The notes below the pieces were generated by a model. The model was not told the DNA's origin, made no database searches, and was given only the letters and a program-made list of their open reading frames with translations. Of a DNA stretch of 64,000 nt, positions 22,766 through 33,700 are shown one piece after another. The DNA lies in assembly GCA_942159475.1 (NCBI GenBank), contig OW804098.1, positions 116,347,225-116,411,224 of the forward strand, written 5' to 3'. A program made the position numbers and the translations under genes. This DNA comes from Sthenelais limicola (Eukaryota; Annelida; Polychaeta; Phyllodocida; Sigalionidae). Positions within the stretch are counted from its first letter, which is position 1, and the number at the start of each line of letters is the position of its first letter.

Positions 22766-23550
22766 ATATAAAACAAGCCCTTTACAATCCAACCCTCAAT
22801 TCAAATTGTCATCCTTACCGCATTTTGATACCAAAAACTAGATCCTCTTGGTGTACTGTGCAAAAGACTTATGCTTGTATCTTGAGAGTGAGTTGGTAGG
22901 TAAGTGTGTCTATTGCGCACTGAAGGAGCTTGAGGATAATATTAATAAAAAGTATTGCCTAAAAACACAGATGACGTGTGAAGCATACAAAGTCCTTAAG
23001 ATGTTCACCAAATTGGTCCCTGGATGATAAAAATTAGACACACGTAATAGTTTTTTTTCCAGATTTGCTATACATATTATTCAAATGACTTCACCCCAGT
23101 CAGTGGCTATCCTCACTGGCAGCCATACTGTGTGTCCGTGCAGAGAGTGGGAGTCACCAGATCAATGGGCTTTCCTGTTTTAAATGTTTGATAATGGCAA
23201 TTGTACTTATTATTCCATCATGACACCTTAAAAAATGACCATATACCCTATCAGCATACTTTATATTACATTCTCTAAAACATTTGGAGGCAATGGAAAA
23301 CAGCATTTTCAAGGTTTGGAACACACCAACTAATGTTTACAGGGGTTGACAGACAGTATGGCGAGCCGTGGTGAGCGCTGTATGTGACATCAGGGAATGC
23401 TTTGTATACAGCTTCCTTCACTGTTGCCAAGATTGCTTGACTATGAGAGTGACTGTCTGAAAAGTCCACAATATGATATAGAAATAGTTAACACAGAGTC
23501 AATGGTGTGTGGAATCAGAAACACTTTAATACTGAATCAGATTGCTGCCA
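22766..23550. other. upstream block of copy C and junction to duplicon D
   Basis: The conserved upstream block is at 22970-23032. Sequence from 23080 to 23420 matches 14450-14800. Near 23425 (TTGACTATGAGAGTGACTG) the next unit begins, truncated relative to B and C. Confidence 0.5.
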
Positions 23551-23836
23551 TCAAACATTTAAGCTGGAAAAGTCATGATGTATCTAAAGTCCCTCATGTT
23601 GCCTGTCACAAACTGAATTCCAGTGAGTCTGCCCCATCCCAGCTTCTCATTGTATAGACTCATGTCTTCAATGTAGGGACCTGGACCTTGTGGGAAGAGA
23701 ACAGCTTCCTCAAGCATGTATTCAATGCATATTTCTTCTCCTTCATCAATAAACCTGCAACAATAAGGCTCATAAAACTGATGTTTGTAGCAGAAAACGT
23801 TGAGCAAACTTACAGGAATATCAACATGAATAGAAT

Positions 23837-24136
23837 CAGTGAGGTATATACAGAGGGAGTAGTCACAGCACACTGATTCAAGCAGGAGATGCATGTTCAC
23901 TATACGGTCTAGCCACTGCATGCCAGGTGATGCTGTAGTGTTGTTGTCGGCACTAGTAGGCCTACCAACTAGCCCAATTTAAGTAGCTTTGATTGCCCTT
24001 TTCCAGCAACAGCATACTATAGTGACACACTTATGAATAGTTGGCGCTATTAGTAGTAGTGGCAGTACTGCCAACTATTTGGTGGACACACGTACATTAT
24101 TCCCCGAGACCACTTCCTCTGTATATACCTCCCTGA
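23837..24136. mobile_element. hAT-like MITE in pseudogene D intron
   Basis: Begins CAGTGAGGTATATACAGAGG, ends with the complement CCTCTGTATATACCTCCCTG plus A, and is flanked by TAGAAT on both sides (23831-23836, 24137-24142). Shares termini and the internal block TTTGATTGCC with the element at 31608. CAGNG-type ends suggest hAT, but the duplication looks like 6 bp instead of 8. Confidence 0.75.
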
Positions 24137-24736
24137 TAGAATGCGAAAGAAGTAGATGTACAAGTTGAAGTTCTACAGCCTACACTGATTACACCCAATC
24201 ATAGTTATAAGTTTATAAGTTATTATGAAACGATAAGGAAACTGTAACTAAGCATTACCATACCTTTTTGTCAATGAATATTATTGACATGCATTATTCG
24301 ATACTTGTTTGCTGGTGAACCATGTATTAGAATATAGAGAGATAGAAAATGTAGAGTATGTCTGAATGATTTGCATTATTTATAGTCAGAAACCACAATT
24401 ATAGCATCTAACCAGATTATTTCATAGAAATTAGCTGTCTTTGTATGTGTTTATGAGACTGTCAGAAATAAATATGAACAAATATGGCACTCACTTACAC
24501 AGATTTGATGAGATAGAAGGGTTTTTTCCCCTCTAATTTTATTCTTTACAGTGACTGTTACCGTACATATTAGAAGTTGAAATGAGTAAAGATTTAGTTT
24601 TAATTTAGGCGACGTCTGAAAACACCCTTGATTGCTCTATAACAGGATATAACCTTGAAAAACATGTCTACCCAAACCAGTACTGACTAAATACTAGGCT
24701 TCCTTCCAACCCTGGGAGAAACACTCACCAGGTGAT

Positions 24737-25924
24737 GTCACTGTCAGAGTCTATGCTTCATATAGCTATGTGTATACAGACCAGAAATAAGAGAGAGAAT
24801 GGGACGAGCCGGCAATAATCGAAAATTTATTGGACGAGATTCATCCACATAAGCACGATGCCGTAGGCTGCTTATGTGGACAAATCAAGTCCAATAATTT
24901 TTCAATTATTGCCGGTGAGTTCCATTCTATATGTATTATATGTGCATAAAATTTGATCATATATCATCAGATATCACTGAAAAAGTATTAAAGAATTCTC
25001 AGAGAGCCCCGCTGCCCTGCTGAGAGCACCGCTGGCTCTTATATCATTTGATAGGGAATTTAATTCTCTATTTAATGGTGTGGTTTTTATCATTTATCTT
25101 TATATCTTAGTACCACAATCACGGGTGGATTATCGATCGCTGGGATCTCCACAGGGATCTCCACGGAGACAGCGGAAGTGCTGAGGTAACGTCAGAGCTA
25201 TTTTTAGACAACTACAGTTTTATAGGACGCATCCTATATGAATATTTTTATAGCACCCCACTTATAGCACCTCTCATATAGCATGCGCATATAATAGATA
25301 GTAAGAACATACAACTTTTGCTCCAGTCCCTCATTCTTGAGAATGCTCCTTCATTTATAGCAATTTTAATCATAATATTAAGATCCAACATACATAATTG
25401 TATCACTGGTGGAGAACCAACTATATGATGTTAGTCAGGGCAAATTGCTGGCCGAATTGGAAGACTACAGACCAGTCCTACTTCATTGGACATATATCTG
25501 CTTCCAGGCCGATTGCTTATATCAACAGTAATACAATACAATACAATAGGTAAGCACAAGCACAGATCAAAACTGCATGTGTTTGGCTTTCCACTGGTTT
25601 ATTTTGCTTCAAAATCAGTTTTAATTTGTTGATAAGGGCAATTTTCCCTATCTGCTCCTTATGTATTGGCCTTGTGGAGGCCTTGGGCTTGTGGCCCCCG
25701 GCATCCCCTGGCCTACAGTCCCGTAAGGCTGAAACATGGACCAATCTAATACCATATTTGCGCCACTGTTAGAATCTATGATGAATATAGCTCTATGTAT
25801 ATATGCAGACTGGGAATGTAGTCTGAGGTAGTAAGAACATAAATTTTGCTCCAGTCCCTCATTCTTGAGAATAGCTCCTTTATTTTTGTAATGTTATTTA
25901 TAATATTTGTATCCAACATAGATA
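24737..25924. repeat. interrupted direct repeat pair
   Basis: Copy 2 (25762-25924) is continuous: ATAGCTCTATGTATATATGC ... GTAAGAACATAAATTTTGCT, then CAGTCCCTCATTCTTGAGAA. Copy 1 has the same two halves at 24737-24790 and 25298-25395, separated by about 510 bp that begins with the palindrome at 24798. The palindrome-bearing segment therefore looks like a later insertion into copy 1. Confidence 0.65.
24798..24927. repeat. large palindrome (arms about 60 bp)
   Basis: The arms share GAATGG, CCGGCAATAAT, TATTGGAC and TCCACATAAGCA with their complements; about 10-15% of pairs mismatch. The loop is about a dozen bases (CGATGCCGTAGG). It is one of three palindromes in the window with arms over 40 bp. 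Confidence 0.85.
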
Positions 25925-26879
25925 TAATGCTTCACTTTGAAGAACAACAATTACCTTGAAACAAAATCTATTCCTAAAAACTTTACCTCAGCATGCCATA
26001 AAGTTGTGCCAGACCAGCCTTAATCTGCCCACGAGGACCTCTCAAGTCTTTATTTGCTGTCACAGACCATGACGTCCATGAAATTCGAGTATTGGGTACT
26101 GAAGCATACTCATAGAATGTTGATGCCACCAGTCTAAAATCTGCATCTTGATTTAATGCATGCGATGTTAGATTGAAGTCTGGAGTTGTGTAGGTGGAGA
26201 AAGCATCACCATTGCGACCATTCAGGTCAATGCCATATGATACAAAGTAGTCAATCATCTTGCTTATGTGTTCATCTACACTGCGGCAGTTTCCCAACCT
26301 CTCAGCAACCTTCTCTCTTGAGGCAAGTGAATATCCAGGTACAGGGCCTGAGTCTCTTGCAACAAATATTCTGGGATATGGAGATCCTTCTTTAGCTTTT
26401 CATTTTCACCTCTCACCATGGCAAACATCAGTAAGGCCACAGAAATGTAGAAGACAGACCTGAGTTAAGTGGTATAGAGTGTAGGAATATGTGATAGGTA
26501 GATTACTGAGGTAGATAAAACCATTTAATCTAAATCTAAATTGATATTTTTCAAAGTCATCTATTCACAAGGTTTCTTTGTGGGAATGTTTTCATTGTTG
26601 GGGTATCTATTACATGAGGTTAATTGCATGAAGACATGTACCAGATTCCAAGACAGTGTATCAAATATATATCCACTCATTCCTAAGGTCATCCTATAGA
26701 GTATAATATAGCTACTTTACTATTATGTGTCCACCCAGAAATATTGCAAATTCTCTTTTCAAAAATAAAAATATCAAACCTAAGAAATAAAAATACTTAT
26801 TATTTGTCTTAATGTTTATCATCATTGGAATCCAGTTTTTGCGACTCATTTTCCTGTAACACATCACACATAAGCAGAC

Positions 26880-27115
26880 AGGTAGATCTATAAAAGGGAG
26901 GTAGATTAGATAGTGATATCAGGCCCTTCATTCAATGCTATCGGCAGGGAGGTAGATTAGGTAAAGTCATATCGGACCATTCACTCAATACTAAAACCAG
27001 GGAGGTATATTAGATGTGGTAATATTATAATCAGGCCCTTAAATTCACTCAATGCTATTATTATTGCTATGTTAACAGGGAGGTAGATTAGCTAAAGTCA
27101 TATCAGACCATTCAC
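26880..27115. repeat. 57-bp minisatellite, copy D
   Basis: Four or more diverged units of the array-linked minisatellite (AGGGAGGTAGATTAG, ATCAGGCCCTTCATTCAATG). Confidence 0.75.
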
Positions 27116-27119
27116 CCAT

Positions 27120-30100
27120 GTTTTAGGATAGGTTCAGAAGCTACTTTCCTGGATTCTGTTTCTGTAATATATTCTCTGTTATCTATGTTCAGACACATGG
27201 TCTGCTGATATTCACTACACAAGCTCTTTACAATCCAACCCTCAATTCAATTTGTCATGCTTACCACATTTTGATTCCAAAAACTAGGTCCTCTTGGTGT
27301 ACTCCGCAAAAGACTTATGCTTGTATACTTTGTATCTTGAGATTGAGCGGGTAGGTAAGATTGTTTTGTCTGTTGCACACTCAAGGAGGATAATCTTCAT
27401 AAAAAGTATCACCTAAAAATACAGATGACGAGTGAAGCATACAAAGTCCTTAAGAAGTTCACCAAATTGGTCCCTGGATGATAATAGTTTTTTTTTCAGT
27501 TTTGGTATACAGCTGCCTTCACTGTTGCCCCTCCATGACTCATACATGCTCATACATGCATCCATACACAACACTAAGTTTCTGGATTTTGATTTGACAC
27601 TCTAAAACTGACTCGATCAAATGACCCCACTATCTTAAAGATTGATTGATATGAGACCAAGACATTTTACCTCCAATATTACCCAAGGCAAAATAACAGG
27701 GGAGCTGCTAGGCCTAACAGTTAGCTAATGGTTAGCTCACATTTTCGTATTTAAATGAGTATTTAAATGAGGGGGGTCTGGGATGGTCATGGTCCCCCAG
27801 GAATTCTTTTTAAATTAGGAGTCAAATGGTGCATTCTGGGAGTAATTTTACCTCATAATTGACTTTTTGAAATGTGAGGATTTCTTGAGTCACACAGTAT
27901 ATAGTTAAATATTTTTAAAATTTTTGTATGGGTACATGAACCTGAATTTCCAGGTATAGGCCTGAATTTGCACACAGGTGTGATAGTAAATATAGAGCTA
28001 TCCGATAAATATTTTTCGATCAAAATTTATCAACAATTGAGATGAAAACAGTTCTGTCTGTAGTACAAAGCAGATTTTGCCCGGTGTTCGGCCTAACCAC
28101 ATATCTATAGTGATAAGCTTAACCACAAGGCAGTCCTGCATCCCCCACCTTGTGGGGCTCTCTACCCGAGCCAGGGTGGATATGGGGAGCTTCATAGGCA
28201 ATGTTATAGGAGGTCGAGAGGAGAGCAATGCACACTCATAAACTATTATTAGTTATTTCTAAGGATTTTGTACTATTTGGAAAAAATAATCTGCATTCTA
28301 AAAACATTATTGTTGCTTTTCCAACCCATCCATAAAGAGCCCCACTGAAGGCAAAGCCCCGTCCAGAAGGAGCGATGTCCCTAAAAGTTAGGGGGTCATT
28401 AGGGGTTTGTCTCATAGACTCAGTTCTGAAGGGAGGGTGCAGGGTGAACATTTTGGGGGTAAAATTTGTGAAAATTTTTCATTAATTCAGTTTCTCATCC
28501 TGAATGAAATGAATGGTTGTAAAAAATGATGAATTTTGAAAATGATTGCTTTAGGATTGTTTCCATAGCGACTCACCGTTGATTATTTCATCATTTGAAT
28601 GACAATAATGTGACTCGCAGTCTCGCAGACCGTCACAATTATTGAACTTCAAAAGTAAAGACTTAATGATTTGGCAACACTGGAAAAAACATAAAATTTT
28701 CAAATGTGTTTGCACAATATTTAAATGTATGTAGGCGCCATTTGTATGGAGGATTCCTCTCTGTGACGTCATTTCTCAGGTTTTTCCTGACTGTCCTTGC
28801 CCCAGATGGTTTGTGATTTTCGTATAGAAGTAATGCATGTATGAACATACTTTTCTGTCCAGGCAAAAGTTTCGATGGATGTCTCATTGTCCAATATTTT
28901 AATTTGTACTCTGTATGAATGGGATTATCCTAGGCCTATTTCTCATCACCTCTGTTTATCAGTATCTAAATCTTCAAACAAAGTTCTCGTTAAGAAATAT
29001 TAATTATTGTAATAACTCGGCAGACATATAATTTCTTCCAAGTGGAGAGATCAGGTCAAGATTCCACATCAAATTCTGTATATAATGGGTTCACTCCAAG
29101 AGTTTCTGTACCCACATGACGGATCTGTATCTGCATGCCGTATCCATATATATGGAACCATAGCTTAACGAGGAACATATTATTTAAAAATTAAATATTT
29201 AAATATTATTAAATATTATTTAAAAAGAGAGGGGTTGGGGGTTGTTTCAGAATTCATTTTTACAATCTGCTCAAATGTCGGGAAACTTTTGGGCGTTGAT
29301 AAATAGGGTAGGGTTGATGTGTTGGCGGCCAGTTGGCAGGGGGATTTAAACTATTCATCTAAAACATGTTTTGGTCCTAAATTTCCACAAAATTGTAGTC
29401 TGGGTCATACAGATCATAGCATCGTATTTTGGTGCTGAAATCGTAGAAGTTGGCAGCACTGCAAATGAGGTGCTAGGTAAAAATCTAAAGACACAAATTC
29501 AAGGCCAAAACAGCCTTCTGACCGTGAGTCAAAATGGTGGACAAGTCAAAATGGTGGACAAGTCGAAATGGTAGACAAGTCGAAATGGTGGAAGAGTCTG
29601 GCCACTTTGGACTAATGTGATGCGAAACAAAATGTAGAACTTTTTGGTGGTATTATGGAGAATTTCATTTTCCATGACTTTATATATATATTGAATTTTT
29701 ATTCAGGAAGTAAACAGTTACATCGTGAAAAGGTAAGACAATTCTGCAGAGTAGGTCTTCCATTGTATCCTTAAATGAAATGAAATATTAAATCGGTACA
29801 ATCATTACTTCCATTACCTTATTATTTTTTACAGAAGAATTAATTGTCGAGTTTCTACATGACCTCAAGTATTAGATAGTTAGGTTGAGGTAATACAATT
29901 GACTGTTTGATAGGGTTACATAGTTTATGTTAATAGGAGTTGACATAGTTTATCGTGGTAAGATTACAGTTCACTACAAGTCACTACATTAATGGGTTTT
30001 CCCAGACATTACATTTGATGTACTACCGTATCATAATACTAGTGTTATCACAGAATAAGCAGGCTCCAACAGTACAGTTAGGAGTAAGTTACATTTTATA

Positions 30101-30741
30101 CACAGGGTCAAGTGATATCGTGATTGTCTGTCTTCTATAGTACAGTAATTATAAGGAAGGCACATTATACAATAATAGCAATAATAGTTGGATCCTTAAA
30201 GAAGGGTCACCCCACCATACCACCCAGTTTATAACTACCCACCGATGTCTCGATTTTGATTAATTAATTCTGTCAAGAATTCCATGACTTTCCAGGCCTG
30301 GAGAACCAAATCACTAATTCCATGACTTTCCATGACTGTGGGAACCTTGAAGTCCGTATTTTACTTCACAAGTCACTCTGTGAAAGGTGAGAGGGGCGAA
30401 TCAGGGCAAAGAGTACAGTACAGTGAGAAACAACATTTCCAAAAATGTCAAGGTCATTTAATGGATTCCAACAGTATTCAAGTCCCATTTTAATTTCCAG
30501 GCCCTTCGACAAAAAAATTCCAGGCCTTGAATTTATTTTTCCAAATTCAAGGTTTTTCAGGCCTCGCGAAGACCCTGCTATTCAACAACCATTCCTTATA
30601 TACATGCACACTTCTTCATCTCGCCCATCCTCCTCAACCACAAACTTTTCAACGTTTGACAAACTACACAAAACCATAACATCCCAGTTGAATAACTTTA
30701 TTACCAACAAATTCACAATATATATATAAATACATCCATTC
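27120..30741. other. intergenic between gene array and NIF3L1
   Basis: The duplicated unit ends near 27560, after the upstream block at 27419-27482. Beyond it are an 18-bp minisatellite (29524-29598; GTCAAAATGGTGGACAAG, four units) and a dispersed repeat at 30375-30595 (TTCCAGGCCCTTCGA), which recurs at 32760-32905. No additional coding exon is recognised. Confidence 0.5.
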
Positions 30742-33700
30742 CTAAACTACTTGTAAAGGATCTGCATCTCTTGCAGAGATGACAATGTCCACTTGTCCAC
30801 CCAGGAGGTGGGTGAGCTTGGTCTGGAGTAGGGACAGGTAGCCCCTCTCTGTGTTGCTATGGTCACACAGGATGACTGAGTGACCAGTCTGTACCGCGTC
30901 CAGCACCTGGAAAACAATATTGTTGAAGTAAAAGTCAAATATTACACACAAAAAAAAAAAAAAAAAGATATTACACAAAAAGTCTGGACTCAATTAATTA
31001 CATATGTTAAATAATCTTGGATGAGTTTAATGAATTCAGAAGACAGCATTATCTTATAACTTATTTCTCATTGACATTTCATATTTGTATTCAATTTTGT
31101 TCACATTGTTAGAACAGAAAACTTCTATCATGACTGTAGATACATACTGTGTGATACATGCACAAGAGAATTGTTTTAATGTAGAGTAGGTAGAATTAGC
31201 AACCAAGAGAAGAAAATAAGAAAGGCGTGGTCTGGAAGACTCTTCTTGAGATGACTACAACCTTTTCCTTTTTGTCAGAATTACACCTTAAGAATTCTCC
31301 TCTCTTATACACTGTATGTATAGCTCTGATTGGTATTTATATCAGTGTCAAAAGCACATTGTACACAAATACCTAAAGTGTTAGAATGCATCAATAGATA
31401 TAAAACCATACAATGGATTAATATAAGTGATTAGATAAGGAATACATCAATATGTGGCAACCTCTGAAATTAAAGGAAAATGGTTGATGCAAAAAAACTA
31501 CATCTTATTATCCATAGTATATACCCGTTCACATTACGTTTTGTCATATAACAAAAAAATTAATATTACACGACTTCCTAAACTATTGTAAAAATATTGA
31601 CTGCTACCAGGGAGGTACATACAGGAGTGGAAGCCATGGGCTGATCGTACAGGACCATGATTGTCAGGGTTGTGTTATTGCTATTGTATACCAGGTGGCG
31701 CTGAGGTGCTGTTTAAATTAGACAAAGTATCCTGCTACCACTTTTAGCTATATAGTTTAAATCATAAATCAGTAAACAGCTAAGTTGTTCCATCAGCATA
31801 TAATCTTTGACACATTGGTGGCCCAGGTAAATTTGATTGCCTTTTCCCAGCAACACTATAACAGTCACATAGTTAGAAATAGCTTTAACATTGATTGGCT
31901 AGTGCAAAAAGCTGTAGTGGTATTATCCTTACCACACATGAAACCTGGCTTCCACTCCCTCTGTATATACCTCCCTGATGCTACTATTATATTCATATGC
32001 AGTACTTGATGTTTCAGTTAAGGGATTGAGAAATGAATGGTTTATGCACTGACCTCATGATGGGACATCTCGCCAGTAATGTAGAGATCAGCATGTACAC
32101 CCGCCAGTACACTGGACCCTGAGCCTGCACACACAGCTACACTCCTCACCACTGCATCTAGGCAAGGGCAAAACATGGATTTGAGATAATATTTTTCAAA
32201 ACAGATTTTAATGGGAAAAAAATTTCCATTCGCAAATTATTGCGATACATACATTGGTAGTACAGGGAGTGAGATTGGTCTCCGTTCTTTTGTTCAGAAT
32301 AATTTCAGGCTTTTCAAGGAATTTCCATTGTATCATTTATCATTCACAAGTCGCAAAAAATAGAGTTTGAGATATCATTATGTGAAAAGATGAGATCAAG
32401 CCGATTCTAATGATAGTATTACTAAGTAAACAGTAAGACATCCAATAAATATTTCTATAGATAGTTTAAGTTTGATATTTTTATTTTTGAAAAAAAAGTT
32501 TGCAAAATTTCCGGATGGACTATTACTGTAACGATCCTGAAATATGCATATACTGCAGTGAATCTAGCAAGCTCCGGTTACCTCCGTCTCCGGATACTCC
32601 GATGTTATAAAGTACTTCCGGACGCCGCCTGGGGTCTACATTTCCAGCCATGACGATATTTGCAGTTTATGTAACTTAATGAATTTATCATTAATTATCG
32701 GTTCATTTTATACCTTCAGGAGTTAGACCATGTTACTTGTTACCAACTTCACTAAGGTGTAAGAGGGGCGTATCCGGGAAAAGTGTACAGTGAGAAGCAG
32801 AGTATCTTCGAAAATTTCATTATTAGAATCCAATAGAATTCAAGGTCCATAAAATGATTTTCCAGGCCCTTCGATGAAAATGCCCATTTTCCAGGCCGCC
32901 CGGAGACTCTGTATTATTCACTGATTATTGTTTACATCCAGCCAAGTACATAGTAAAAATAACCATAATAACAAAACTTATGATAAATAAGGTATAAATA
33001 TGAAATAAATGAATTTCATGCCTAATTTCTATCAAGCTGATATATTTGATGTTATCACACTTTCAGGGATTTTGTGTGCAAAAAGGCCAGGCAATATTTA
33101 CGATATGCGAATGCTGAAAACACCAGCCTGCAATAACCATGTCTGAGCATGCAATAACCAACATGTCTGAACGTGCATTGTCCCTCTCTGAACATGTCTG
33201 AACGTGCACTGTCCCTCTCTGAACATGTCTAAACATGCAATAACCAACATGTCTGACCATGCAGACAAGGATATTCTCCCTGTCTTTGATGCTAGCCTTG
33301 CTAAATTTTACACACTTGAAAAGTTTACCATACATTGACCTGTTGGACTGGAGATTTTACTATATTCTTAAGAGAAATTGGTAAAATAATGACTTTACTT
33401 GGAAGTTTTTCATGCAATATACACAGCACTCTTTGAAAGATTGTGGCCCTGACAGTTTGCAACCTGACACTAAGGGATGTGGTTGCATTTCTCACCATGG
33501 TCATTTATTGGTAGTCCATAAAACCTTGCTCTCCATGGTCATTTATTGGTCATCCATAAAATGAACTGGCCTCACATGTGTTACTTTATGACCCACCCAG
33601 CTTAGGAAAAATATCTTGATCAATAATTAATATTCAAACATATTTCAATACTCTAGATTCATATAGCTCATGTTTTATGCATCATTTTGCTAGTTTCAGC

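Larger units (their letters stand above)
16762..23420. repeat. duplicon C (expanded by insertions)
   Basis: Same internal order as duplicon B but longer, because of at least four insertions absent from B: 17297-18524, about 18624-18990, about 20366-20530 (in intron 1) and 21631-22765. A short insertion also splits the minisatellite near 21174-21263. Confidence 0.8.
23559..26459 (-). pseudogene. array copy D: dead family member
   Basis: Exon 2 (26459-25987, 473 bp) and exon 3 (23754-23559) keep splice sites and most family motifs. Exon 2 has lost one base after GENE near 26390, which shifts the frame before GNCRSV is reached. No exon 1 or TATA box lies upstream: a deletion fuses intron-1 sequence to the minisatellite flank near 26500. 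Intron 2 has swollen from about 450 to about 2230 bp by insertion of a MITE and nested repeats. The polyadenylation signal is ATTAAA instead of AATAAA. Signal-peptide codons remain (SVFYISVALLMFAMVRG). Confidence 0.85.

Noticed and set aside
33063..33335. Minus-strand ORF with Cys/His/Val repeats
   Set aside because: Arises from the minisatellite of about 30 bp (AACATGTCTGAACGTGC) in NIF3L1 intron 5.
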